From Saturnia japonica (taxonomy: Eukaryota > Arthropoda > Insecta > Lepidoptera > Saturniidae), in assembly GCA_033032175.1 (NCBI GenBank), contig CM065307.1, positions 372,001-436,000 of the forward strand: a stretch of DNA of 64,000 bases, in the 5' to 3' direction. A program made the translations under genes and the position numbers. Positions within the stretch are counted from its first letter, which is position 1, and the number at the start of each line of letters is the position of its first letter. Below the pieces are notes generated by a model that worked only from the letters and a program-made list of their open reading frames with translations, searched no databases and had not been told where the DNA came from. Positions 20,038 through 34,300 of this stretch are shown here, piece after piece.

Positions 20038-22329
20038 GATTATTTCAAACTAGTTAATTCAGATAAGGCACTATTTAATGCACGAGCATGCCAACTAAGC
20101 CTTCACGAGTAGCAACCTCTTAATAACTGGCATTCGGGACTAGCAGTCTTCTTTAAGTTGGTTATTAAAGGCAGTACCCACTTAATATTAGGTGGACAGA
20201 ATGCTTGTTTACTATTTCATACCAGAAAAAAAATTGATCGGTTTAAAAAGTCCTTTTGAGTTGGCACCTCTAGTAATAAAGCCAATTATTATCAATATTA
20301 TTTAGGGTAGAATATATAATAAAAATACCAAATAATTTAAATTAACTACGGCTTATTTAATATTATCCAATATTTACAAGTTATGGGATCACAACAAAAT
20401 AACTTACAGTACAATATTGACTAATAAAGATTGCACGAGGCAATAAAAACAACGTCTCCGTTATATTATTTCAACTCCCATTCGCTTACAGCATTATCCA
20501 AAATTATCGTAGTGGCGTTTTTTTTAAATCATGTAAAATTGTATCGATATTTGGAGGAAGCTCTAAATGTGTTTCACAATTTGAATCGAAACAAAAATAA
20601 CATTATTTCCATTTTCATGTAAAAATTATTTCGATAATATCAGTACAAGGCATGAATACACAAGACGAAAAGTTAATGCATCATTTCGAGGGCGGCCATT
20701 TTAAACTATAACAATTTAGTATTATAATAAACAAACAATTTAAATGAAAATACAATTTAATATGGGTTTTAATAGACAATACTTAAGCATTTATCTTGGT
20801 ATGTTTTTTTTTAATTTTGCCTATATGCATAAGTAGCCAATTTCGCCAATGTCAAGAGTGACAAAATACATGTTATGGAATTCAGATACATAATTTTAGG
20901 TGTAGTTTAGAATAACCCATAAACAAGACACATTGATAATATTATTTAAAAATCTGAGAATACACAGTATACATTTTATTATTCATGTTTTCAAAATGTC
21001 TTGTACGGATATGACGGGAAACAAGCAGATTCATATTAGTCTATGTATAGGTCAGAATACTGGAAATTTCTTAATTTTTGAATCTCAAAAAGTAAAGAAA
21101 AAATAAAGTTTTTTTTTAAATTTCAAGCCGTTAAATTACAGACATAAAGTGCCTTTTGCAATGTTCCTTTTATACCTAAAAGGGGTTTTATTTCCTAATT
21201 TGAAATATGTTAAGTGAAGCCAAGGCTCATAATTAAATGATACAAATTTCTATCAAAGAGAACTATTTCAAATATCGACAAGACAAACCCCTATAAAAAA
21301 AAGAATCATCGAAATCAGTTCATAAACAAAGTAGATATGGCTGAACATCCATAAAAAAATGTATATACATTCGAATTGAGTACCTCCCCTCTTTTTTGAA
21401 GTCGGTTTAAAATTTAAATTGAAATATACAAAATCATTTTTTACATAAGTGTAATTTGTACTTAAATGTAAAAAAAATAATTCAAAAACAATATTAGTAA
21501 TCAACCTTAAACAATCCAATGGCAACTAGGAGCGGTAGAAACCTTTTAAAAGCTTTGTGAAAATTTAATTTATATAGCAGAGCTTATTAAAACATCCCAA
21601 ACTTCAAAAGCTCCTATATAATTTGGAATCAACATTGACTGAGTTGTGACATATTATCTGAAAGCATATTAACTTTCAAACTGAAATTTCGAAAACTGGT
21701 CTAATAATAAAAACTTTATTTGAGGAATAATATTGACGTGTCAGCGGATACTTTGAACAAAAAAAAAAGGCAAATTTCGTTGTCGATAAACAAATAGTAC
21801 CTAACCATCGACAAGAATTAGTTTATCGATAAAAGATACAAACTTAAATTACATTTATTATGCTTTCATAAACGAGAGAACCCTAATCAATGAATTAAAA
21901 TGATATTATACTTTACGCAAATTGCCGATATCGTAACAACATATAAATGCTACATTGAATAATCCCACGAAAGAATGATTAATCGTAAAAATTCTTTTCG
22001 TTGAATTATTTCAATGTGACAGAGGAAAAAAGCGAAAAGCGCTATATCCTGATCACATAATGAGTTTTCACCGACTTGCATAACATTACTGTCGATTTCA
22101 TAGTATTTTGTTATCGTATTTATGTTTATTATTATTTACAATACTTCGTTACTACAGAAGTACGTTGGAGTAAAAGGTATTTAAACTTGATAAAGGTTTG
22201 GTTTTCAATCAACAGATAACTTCCAGTTTAACATTATACGTGAAAACGTTGAAATTATCTCGATGACCAACACGATCTCGATTTTTGACTAACATGTGAT
22301 GTTCAGATGGAATCCCCGACAAAGTGTCT
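20038..22329. other. Intergenic AT-rich sequence between convergent genes
   Basis: No gene. It contains a reverse fragment of family G (21290-21415: AAAGAATCATCGAAATCAGT, AACATCCATAAAAAAATG, CATTCGAATTGAGTACCTCC) and a short inverted repeat TCGATAAAC/GTTTATCGAT (21783-21835). TTTATT at 22125-22130 (AATAAA on the - strand) is a candidate DNAJC3 polyadenylation signal. Confidence 0.45.
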
Positions 22330-25300
22330 CTAGTTGAAGTGGAACTTGAACTGGAAGGGGCTGCCTTGCTGGAAGTGGTGGAAAGGGTTGTGGAAGGGTC
22401 CGCCCTGACCTCCGCGCTGTGCCTCGGGGTCCAGGGGGTCGGTACCGGAGTCAAATAGAGCGCGTTTCTCAGGATCCGTCAGAACCTGTGCCAACGAAAA
22501 AACCAACACTAGTTGTATAAAAAAAAATTTGAAATCGACCGACATTATTACTCTTTCTTAGGGTGTAAAGGGTGTCGAATTAGATCTTCAGCACTGAGAC
22601 GCTCAAGCAAACCTCACTTACACGTGCTGCACCTTGCTATTATGCAACGAACGTGAAAATGGGGATGATAGCGGGGTGGTAGGGCTGTGATGAAAAGCTC
22701 GTCATATTGACTAGCTTTCACGTGTCGCGTTTCGGGATCAACCTCTGGCGACCGTCGATGGATTGGGATCTCTCGGTGGTCACCGTTGTGTTTGTATTGT
22801 ACTGTGCTTACCATCAAGGACAGTACCGTTTATTATTGAAAAACTATAAAATAAAACATATTGAACGATGTAGAGTAAAATATCCTATATAAATAATTAC
22901 TGAAAAAACGTATGTACTGGGCGCTAACAATAGTGCAAAAAGCGCTATATTGTATGTAATTCACATGTCAATAAAGCGCTAAACTATAATGCAAATCTTT
23001 TCTCTTAGAATAGAATTATATAGATACATAATTTAAGTTTGTGTTAATTAATTTCATTTTTCAGTTATATTTCCACTTCAAAAATTTATACTTAATACAT
23101 GCTCAATTCACTAATTAAACATGTGAAACAATACCAATCAAAGTTGATAAAAGTAATGATGTATTTATTATGTAAATAATAAATTAATATGAAATAGTAT
23201 TCTAGGGAATTCCCCAGATAAAATGAGCAAAAAAGATGCCCATAGACTATTTTTAGCTTGGATTCTGGTCCTTTATTTTGATTCTACGGAACAGAAAAGA
23301 TTGTGTGACCACATAAAAAAAACATCAGAAAAGCGCTAAACCTAGCACTGAAAGCGCTTAAATGGCAGCAATGGTTAATTCTTATAAGGTTAGGTGTGTG
23401 TCAGAAAACGACTATTTGCTAAGTGAATGTGTGTGAGAGGTAGAGTGCATGCATGTGTACGTCAAAGTACATAGACTGACCTCTTTAGCAGCCGCGATGT
23501 CAATAAACTTCTTCTCCGCTATCTTCTTCTCATCCCCCTGGTAGTTGTCCGGGTGCCACTTCTGTGCGGCCTTGCGGTACGCTTTCGTTATCTCCTGCTT
23601 GTTCGCCGTCCTGAACGGTTAACGTTTATTATAATTAAATCTCGGAATATCACATAAAAAATGTGTTAATTATAAAAACACAGGAATCCATGAGCCAGCA
23701 ACCTTGAGCACTGCATTAGAATAGCTTATGTTCCTTACACCTACCTCTTAACTCCTAATATCTTATAGTAGTCTCTCTGCTCAGATTGTTTCTGTAATTT
23801 CTGTGCTCGGCCGAGCCCATCCTTTGCTCTCTGCAGCCCCTCATCCAGCTCTAGTGCTTGTTTGAACGCGTGTGTCGCTGTAAATATACATACACACATT
23901 ATATCTTATATTTCACTATTTTATTAAATTGAAACTCATTTAAAAAAGATCGGAGCTGTGACTGTATCGAGGTCACGACCGTGCATCCTATTTAAATACG
24001 CTTTTTTTGCGTCCCATCACCGCTTCACCCTCTCATAATAAAGGTGTTATATCACTTTATTGCTGCTGAGAAGTCCTTTCCAACGACAGTATAAATTTCT
24101 ATATTTTGACTTAGCTTTTTGACGAGTATAAGCCCACATTGTATTAAGTTTTCTTAACATTTAACTTTAAGCATTATATATATAATTCAGAATTACTATT
24201 CAACACTAACATTTTAACAAACGATGAATCTTAACGAAAGCTTTCTTTTGGAACTAAAACGAGCGTCGTAACTTCTCCTGGTCATAATTTATACAAAGTA
24301 AAAATTATGTGACAAGACGAAATGAACTCAGAGTGGCGGCGTTTTTCCTGTCCCACGCGCGATGCGTCACAGTCCTCACTTTACGTAACGAATTTTTTGA
24401 TCCTCTAACTATCGAGTGGTGCAATTAAATTTTGGATTAAAATACAGCTGCAAAAAACCAGCTCAGTCCCTGTTTCAAGTCATAATCACGTTAATTGTTA
24501 TAATAGATAACCCATGCGCACCAGTGTCTTACTGTCGACAATGTGACTGACATGGCCATCAGCAGTACTTATTAACCAACTTATGACGCGATTGGGATAA
24601 TACAGTATGTTTACTTACCGTCTTCATACATTTCGAGACCTATGAGCGCGTCCGCCTTGTCGCAGAGGACCCTGGGCTCCCGCTGCAGCTCCAGCGCACT
24701 GTTGCAGTGTGCCAGCGCCTCTGTGTACAGCTCCTCCTGCAATATTACTAAACTTCTTAAACTGCCTTGCCTAAGTAATAATACACAAGCTAAATCGTGT
24801 GACGTGGGGTCACGTAGGCGCGCAAGTCACAGTACAGTAAAGAAAACAGTAATTACGTCTATATACAAACGGCCGAAACGAAATCTAGGTAAACTTCACA
24901 GACACAATAGTAACGAGTACGCAATGTATAAAAAATGACGAAATATATTAATGTATATATTTTTAGTTTGAAAAGCGATTGTGAGTGAGTAAGAAAGGAA
25001 TCTAATTTTTTTTTTATAAAAATTAAATTTTTTGCATAGACTTTAATAATTCAAAAACAATTTTAAATTATTATATATAATATATTTTAAAAAAAAATTA
25101 CATTCCTTTCTTACTCACTCACGATCGCTTTTGAACTAGAAATAAAACCTAAGTATAAACAATTTATAAAAAAAACTTACAAAATTAGCAGTAAAATATT
25201 TCGGTGAAAATATAATCATGACAATTTAATATAGCATTGTCTAATACATAAAAAATGCAGTCAGAGGGTAACCCTAGTGAGTTTTTATCTACCGAGCGGC

Positions 25301-28300
25301 TGCAGGTAATTATTTCAATAATAATGCCGAGATAGCATACTGTTTATTTCAGTGTATTGTGTAGTGTAATGGCGTACTACCTCGTCCCCGCCAACGGCAA
25401 CGTCTAAAACATAGGACGGTCGAGCACGAACTTGTACGACTTTAGTTTGTATTATGAAGCCCTTGCACTTCAGACAATCCCTAGGAATAATAACAGTTTT
25501 TACCCGACTGCGAAAAGGCGGGTTGTTTTTCGAGCGTATGTATTGTATGTATCTCTATTTCTTTGGCACGCTCTGTAGCCTAAACCTCTTGATGGAATTT
25601 TATAACATATGAGGTGTTGTTAGATTCGTCTTAATAGTGCGAGTGAAACAGCTATATATTATTGAAGTACGACGGTTGGGATTCGAATAAAAAGCAAAAA
25701 TAGAAAGAAAAGAATTTGTGATTTCGATGCAGTCCAGTTTTTTCCTTTTTTTAAATTTAGTGTGTCTGTCTGTAACATCGTAGCTCACGAACGGCATAAC
25801 CGAATTTGATCTACTTTATTTTCTTTGAAATGTGACTTGATGGAGGGTGTTCTAAGCTATGATTCAACAAAATTTGTTCAGCCGTTTGAAAATTATCAGC
25901 TCTTTTATAGTCGATAAATAAACGTGAGCATCTTCCTCTGTCTGATTAGAGTCGAGATTTGGTATTCTGTTACTTCAATGATATGAGAAAAACCTGGACC
26001 GAATGCTGCAGTGTACTCTGGAATCCGTAGGATACCTCTACTATTTCCATTTCTTTATTTTCTCGATGACAGTTCTAATTTGATAGTTGTAGTGTTGTGA
26101 CCAAATAAGTAATTATATCGATTGCATATATTTATTACGATTACGATAGTGACGATTCATGAGATTTTGATTAAAATAAATAAATAAAGATTACCTATAG
26201 TTGTAATTATTTCATTGTGGAGTACCTACCTATAACTACTTATTTTACAACAGCTTCGAAAATTTTGAAGAAGATAGCATTATCAATCAAGAATTAATAC
26301 GTGTAACATCTTGTAATGAAATATAATATTAGTTAATAAATTTGTACAAAAGTATCCGGCAGTAGTCTAGTTTATTACATTTTGTAAAAAAATATCGGGT
26401 CTGCTATCGTGTTACGTTTATCGATATAGCTCCATCCCTATCAGTTTCTCCGACTCTGGTATAACCTTGTACGTGTAAACGTCATAGTTATATAAAATAA
26501 TGCATACATAATGTAAAAAAGACGCTCGTTCAAGTTTTTACAAGAGCTGCCATCGAGAAAATAAACAAATGGAAATGGTATAACTCCCCACCAATTTACA
26601 GCAGAGGTATCGTATTTGTGTTCATTAGAATGGTCTCAAAGAATAGATTGTGTTCGTGGTTTATTACATTTTCAATTTACCTTGTAGTTTCTAAATGCTT
26701 GTATACTGAAAAAAAATTTTAATTGCCTCCAGGAGACGCCAATGCGACTTATGCAAGGGTTTGTTTATGTGTGTTTATGCGAATATAAAAGTTATGAATG
26801 GAAACAATCGGGCGCTAGACAGTCACATGCTAAACGCCTTATGTATCGGTCATTTGACATTTGATTTAACTGACCCGAAGCAGTACCTAAGAGCACATAC
26901 CGCCGTCACTTAGATTGGTTATGGAAGTATTATGTATAAATTTGTGACAGTGTCAATGTATTTAAACCTTCGTAAAATGCCTTTAAACAAAGTGGGGTCT
27001 TCTAACAAGATGGTGGCTCTCTAGTCAGAAGTATCTAGGAAGTTTTTGTGACATCTCGAAATGTATGTTATGAAAATTAATTTTTAATGATAATTGATAG
27101 TGGAAATTCATGTTTTTAAGTTATCTGTGTAATAATTTGCACAATTTAACAATTTACGTTCTGTGAATTTATCATGCAAGTTTTACGATGAACATCATTT
27201 TAACTACAAACAAGATGTTGGTCTTCATGTTTTATGTTTTCGAATATGAATAAATCAGAGCAGATCCTAGTGTCAAATCATGAAAATACTTGAAAATCAT
27301 TAGGGATCCTTACGATTGGTTTTTGCTGGAAATATGAACTGCTTCTTCATCAAGAGTATCACTTCCTTACCTTAACGGAGCAACTGCAAAGCCACTTCTT
27401 GGCTTCGAAAACGACGAGCGTGACTTCGTCCTCGATTTTGAGCACCTTGTTGGCGTTGCTGATGCACCCGGTGAAGTCCCGGGACTCGCTCATCTCCTCG
27501 CACTCCGTCAGCAACTTATCGACTTTCTTCACTTTCTTATAGAACGGGAAGCATTTCTTGTGCTCGGGGTCTAACTTTAAGCACTCGCGAACTTCCTAGA
27601 AAAGTATTGCCTTTTATGTGCAGATATTTCAATAATGTGAAGGTCTTGTTAAAATACCCAGGAAGTTCAGTAGAAAATGGAGAAGATGTACAAAACAAAT
27701 TATTTCCCATGATTGCGTAACCAGTGACCACTCTAAATTGGTCTCCTGTACGTTTTGATGGCTGAACTTATGAGCCCGCCCCTTTTTGTATATATTTAGC
27801 GTGTTAGCATTTATTAATACAGCTGCAAAGGAAGATGGACAAAAGGAGCATCGTGACATCGAAAGGGCTGGAAAGTTCTAGAGAAAGATGACACAAAATC
27901 ACAAGATATATCCAAAAAGGTAATAAAGCGACTGTGAGGTATGTGTATCTCAAATAAAAAGGGTAAAAGTGTACCTTGAGCGCATCATTGACATGGCCAA
28001 GCTGGTAGAGCAATGTCGCGAGCCGATAGTACCCGTCAGTCGAGTCCTGCTGGAGACGGTTCACTGATCTGATGTCTGACACAGCTGAGAATAGATCATT
28101 CTGAAAAAATACACTGCATTTAGTTGTAAAATATTTAAGAATAAACGTTAATATTGTACTAACAAGATAAACTAAATTGATTGACGAAATGAAGTCATGA
28201 CATTAGTGAATCTGATTTTTTTTCTTCGCTACACTTTTTGCATTCAAGTCCTGATCATAAGATCGTCTCCTTGGACTACTAAGAGTGTGGATCACATTTT

Positions 28301-31300
28301 GCAATGTCATACTGATATTCATTTTCACAGACTTGCCATAGGCCTACTTGACAAGTCTTAAAGTTTGGACATTAACCTCAGCAGGAGTCAAAACCAGGAC
28401 TTTTATAGTTTGCGTGGTAATCAAAAACGGACCAGGAAGGTAAGTAATAATAATCTTAATAATTATAAATGTAAAATATGTGTAAAATGTAATCCATTAC
28501 ATATCATATCATTTCATTTAATAATTATATTAATAATGTCAATCATATTGTACTAATGTATCGTTTGCAAGAGTTTGACTTTCTGTGTATGTGTTTTGCT
28601 CCCATTACCAAAGCTAACAGGGTTAGCAGTTTAAAAAATGTGTGTGTGTATGTATGGAAGAGTGTGTTTGTGTGTATGTGTTTTGCTCCCATTACCGAAG
28701 CTAACAGGGTTCGCATTTAAAAAAATGTGTGTGTATGTAAGAGTATGTTCTTGGGTATGTATGTAGGTATAAATATGGTTGTATGTGTTTAGTTACCAGT
28801 GCAATGTAGCACTCGGCACGCAGTTGTCTGAGATTCGCCGACCAGGGCGACACTTCTAGCAGTGCGGTCGCGAGCTCGACGGCGGCGCGGTAGTCTCCGC
28901 CGCGGTAGTACGCCTCGACGAGTCTCAGCTCCTCTATATACTGGTCTATCCTATGGTACTGCGCTATCGCTTCCTCATTGTAGGGATCATCGTATGTCTA
29001 TAACAGATAATCACAGGCTCTCTAGAATGTACATGTAGTTGACGTTTTATTACTCAATATAATGTTTTTTGGAGAGGTATGTATGTCTATTTCTCTGGCA
29101 CGCTCTGTAGCCTAAACGGCTTTATGGATTTTAACATATGAGGTGTCGTTAGATTCGTCTTAATTGTATGAGTGACATAGGCTATGTAATATTTAAGTAA
29201 GTACGTCTAGGAGTTAAATAAAAAAGCAAAAATAGAAAACTGGCATTTGATGCTCGATATGTAATAGGTTGTTGTAAATATTTTTAAACTTTCTACGGTG
29301 TGAAATGTCTTTGTAACAAATAAATATTTTTCTTTCTTTCTTTCAAAAATATATTATTTACTTAAGTGTTTTTGTTTCGTTTTTAATAATTTAGCTTGCT
29401 TATTTTTATTTATTTGTGATCCTCGAATTGATGATTCGTCATTAAATATAATTAAAACCACGTAAAACAACAAAAAAGCGATACAAAGCTAAAATGCAGC
29501 CCATCACATTACCTCATAATGTTCGATACTTACAAAGCTATGATATTAGATATTAATACCTACATACTTACGAATATTCGTGGTTATTAAAAAATATTTC
29601 TATTGTATTGCTTGCTATCAGTACAGTATGCGTCAATGAAATGTACCATATGCACTGATAAGGATTTTCGTAATTAATTCTTTGTTCATATTTTATGTTA
29701 AAAGCGAGTTTCATTACTTTGACTACTAGTTACAGCCACGGGGTTTGCCCGTGATGCAGTTTATTATTTTATATGAACATTATTGCTTAGCTCCCCTTTC
29801 TTAAAAACTTAATTAAACGTACCCTATACTCTACTGCTAATATTATTTAATCCTAATTGATTATATCCATTTCACAAACAGATAAATATAGTTTTTCACA
29901 TTAATTTACATTTATTCTCAACTAGCTGTGGCTGCGGCTTCGCACGCGTTACCTCCTGAATCAGTGTTTATGAAGATACCGTGATCATAAAAAGATAAAT
30001 AATGTTCAATAAATTTAAGATGTCTATTTTTAAGCTTCCTTTGAATGTCTCATGTTTATTAATATAAAGTTTATTAAATTATTTCAAAACTATACCAATG
30101 GCTGGTATATCACAATTTTTATGGATATAAAGTCTTTTACAAGCATTGGAAGAATGATTAACATTATTTACAGTCTTTACAGAGTGGCAGTTGTATTTGC
30201 TAGTGTTTCGACAATTGTACTGGTTTCTTGCATCATTTAACTTGGTCGCCAAATCACCAAGTGGGGTAACAGAACGTGTTAATTTTCTATATGAAATACT
30301 TATTAAATGAAGTAATCACAGACATTGTGACAAGTGTTATCGTGACAACCATATAAATGTTACGAGCTATTAAAAATGTTATTAAGCAATTCTATAAAAT
30401 TATATTATCATTTTATGACAAAACCTAACGTCTGAAAACATAACTTCAAAACAATGTTCTATAAACCCAGTCAACACACAATTATTTTAAAGACAAAAAT
30501 GCTTATTGTGGGTGATCCTTAGAAGATAGAAATATACTATTAAAGCCTTTTTTGTAGGTCTTTTTAATATTTACAATTATGTAGTACATCAATTTGGTAT
30601 ATCTCTTAAGGTTTACTCAGCGCAAGCTCCAAAAGTGTTCGTTTTCCGAATTTAATTACCATTTTCGTCACCGCTTATTTCTTACGTAACTTTATGTAAC
30701 AAAATATATTCTATAACCTCGTCAGATAGTATAGCTATGAATTTAAAATACCAAGTAAATCGGATAAGTGGTTTTCGCGTGAAAACAACATAAACAGACA
30801 GAGAGACGTTGAGCTTTATAATATTTATAGAAGAAGTATGACACATAGGATGTGAATATGACGTCAAACAAAGGTAACATGTTTACTGAGAAGTTATAGT
30901 TAGACAACAATCAAGAGTGATATGGACAAAGATGAAACCCCTCCTAGAAAGCAAAGTTGATAGTTCAATGTTCACAACTGCTGGAACACGCCTTTAGACC
31001 TTTTGATGATAACAATAGGGGTGAGGGGGGCAAATAGTTATGAAAGCAATACAAAATGTTCAACTACAAAATTCTACGTACATTTAATATGTACATTAAA
31101 TGACTTATTAAACATTTATTATAACTAGCGGTCACTCAATGATCGTAATTCGACCAGCGATTTTTTAATCATAGACTATTTTCTGTTTCACATTTGCAGT
31201 AAGAACATAAACAATGAATAGTATATCGCTTCTTGTCACTTCTCATTGAGTGACAATGTCAATATTTTGGGGGGTCTATGTTAATTAAAGTATTAATTTA

Positions 31301-34300
31301 CTTAATTTAATATATTACTAACATATATTATAGATAAATTTTAGCTTTCTGCACTCCTTGTCTATATAAACTTTAACCATGTCAAATCTCACAGTCTTCC
31401 GTGCACGCAATACGCGTAAAAAGGGGTATAAAGTTTTTCTTTACGTATTAATATAAATGTAGGCTACACCATGATTAGGGTTTAGACCTAAAATAGTATA
31501 AGTATATCACATATTTTATTCCATCTCGATTATCACACAATAATGTTTGGAATGAGAGTAACAAACACATTTCTTTACGAAATGTATTTATAAAAATAAT
31601 AAAAATGTATTTAAAATGTTACATAACAATTTCAATTATTTAAAGATTAAATCCTGTATAAAAGAAGTAAATAATTACACTAGAGTATCTATTACATTCA
31701 GTGGACCGAGAATCTTTAGGATTATACAATGAAGGTCACAGATACTGAGGTTTTTTGCAGCTGCTTTTTAATTTTATTTTCTTGTCATAATACACACATA
31801 AACGAGGCCACAGCTGTAGGTGTTCGCTTTTCTCAATGCCACCTCCCAATTTATTCAAGGTTTTTTTATACTCATTTCTAGCATAAAATTTAGCTAAAAA
31901 AATAGTACAAACTTCTATATTACTTCATATCAGGTGATGTAAAGTATGTGTATAAAAGTATCGTATATATTTCATATGTATTTAGTAAACAGCTGTTATT
32001 TTGTCCTATCAAACAAACTAATTTTATAAACTGTATATATGTTATAGATGTAGGAGGTTGTCTCTGAAATTACTGATCCAATTATGAAAACTCTTTTACC
32101 AATAGGAAGCTGTATTATTCCAAAGTGCTATATGTTCTATGTCCTATAGAATTCAAGAACAAAGATATAAATCAAGTGAGTCAATTCAATAAACTAAATA
32201 TAGACAAACATAGAAAAATTAGCATATGACTCATAAAAAGTTTTTAAAACCTCTCAGAATATATATATCTTTAAAATCATAAATAATACACTTACAATTT
32301 GTAAATAGTCTTTCTTTGCTTCTCTGTATTGTGCTAATTTGAGGTAGACATTCGCCCTGTGTACCCTTGCAGATGTGAAATCCGCTTTCAACTCCAATAC
32401 CTGGTGCAGAAGAAAACTTTGAAGTTAGTGACCCACTAGGGATGTACAACCTGAACATATGGGTACAAAATGGGACTTTATAAATTCATATACCTACTAT
32501 CTCTGTATTACAAGAGACATGTTCTTATCTTAATAATATAATTTTTTGCATGCAATTACGTTTGTCTTATCACTGATATACATATTGATTTATCTGAATC
32601 ATATAAAATCAAACCTCACTTAACATTTCTGGGTCCTTCTCTACAATCTAGAAAAATTTGTTTATCTGTTTTCTTCATCAATAAAATTTGTATTATACTA
32701 TACTTATTTTAATGCAAATATTCTCTGTACTTGGGGCAGTTCAACTGGTGAAATGCCCTAGAGAAGATCACAGCCGTGATCTTGTGCTGTGTTCCTGCAG
32801 TGAGTAAAGTTTCTAAAGCTCCCTGGGGTGGTGGGATTGAAGTTCGGCAATGCGGTATGATACCTTGTATTACAAGTGTCTATAAACTATGATAGACACT
32901 TACTATCAAGCAGGCCGTATGCATCTTTGTAAAATAAAATAAAAAATGAACATCTGACTAATTATATTGACAGTGGTCATTTTATTATTATCAGCTTTAA
33001 TGTGGTTCATGAAGGCTATCTATCGTCTAGAAGAAACTTGTATACAGCAGACATTGGAATAGACTTCATAATTATAATTAATAATTACTACAATTGAGTG
33101 TACAAATGACAATATTTGCAATAAGTAAACCAATATACTGAAGCTTTGAAACAACATTTTATAACTAGCAGATTTATGAACAATTTTTAATGTGTTACCT
33201 TCGTAAAGTCTTGGAGTGCAAACTTGGCTTTCCCAAGTGCATAGTACACCGTACCACGTTTGAAATATGTAAGATAGTTATGCGGATCACCCTCTGAAAG
33301 AAATGTAAACAACATTAGAGATAAATCTAACAGTGTTTTATATGCTTAATTAATAAGATAAATCCCACGAATTCACTAGCTGTTAATATTTTAAGTGGTC
33401 AAACCTGTATAAAGTTGAGACTGCTGGAATCATTACTATGCTACAAATATTAGTGTCAAAAAGCAGCTGTAATGCAGTTTGAAAAGTACGGTCAGCAAAA
33501 GTACAGGGGCCATTCCACATCAGTCCTCACAAGTAATAACCTATCAGTTATTGACCAGTTAGAACTTGAGTCCTATTTGAGTTTCATTATATTGACACCC
33601 ATATGAGTAAGATTGTAAGTTGAATTACAATAAAATACAACTTTGCTAAGTAAATACAGAAAAAAACATCTATATTTGAGTTTTACAGCTTTATCTAATA
33701 GATCAATTTTTAACTTGAATTAAATTATTATGTCAGATAATAAATAATACAATGTTATCTTACAATTCACTGAATTAAAAGAGCTTTAATAATAAGGATA
33801 ATCCAATTCAATTTACATTCAAATCATGTTATTCGAAATAGCCACCAAAAAGAAACGTCTCCTCTGAAATCCTTAGCTAAATGAATTACAATGTTATGCA
33901 TATTGGGTGTCAAATATAGGCTGCAGTAACCACTTCAAATCAGGTGGATAGTATGCATATTTACTACTTCCTGCATATAAAAAAAACAGGGTGTCCTCTT
34001 TTGGAATAAATAAAATAAAAAAAAATAATTTTGGCTAGGTGATGATATTATGCTCTATGTTCATGGGTTGAATTTTATAGTGAGCCTTAGTGTTTTCTGA
34101 ACGAGAACATTGTGATAGGACTTTACAGTAGGATAAACTTAGGAATCGTAATTGTAAGAAACTTGTTATACTATTTCCATTTCTTTATTTTCTCAATGAC
34201 AGTTCTAATTTGTTGTAGTTGTTGTAGTGTTGTGACCGATTAAGTAAAAGATCGCATATACAGTGTAAACTCTTTATAACGTTATCCTTTATAACGATAA

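Noticed and set aside
24642..24938. 98-codon + strand ORF
   Set aside because: Antisense shadow of DNAJC3 exon 8 running into intron.
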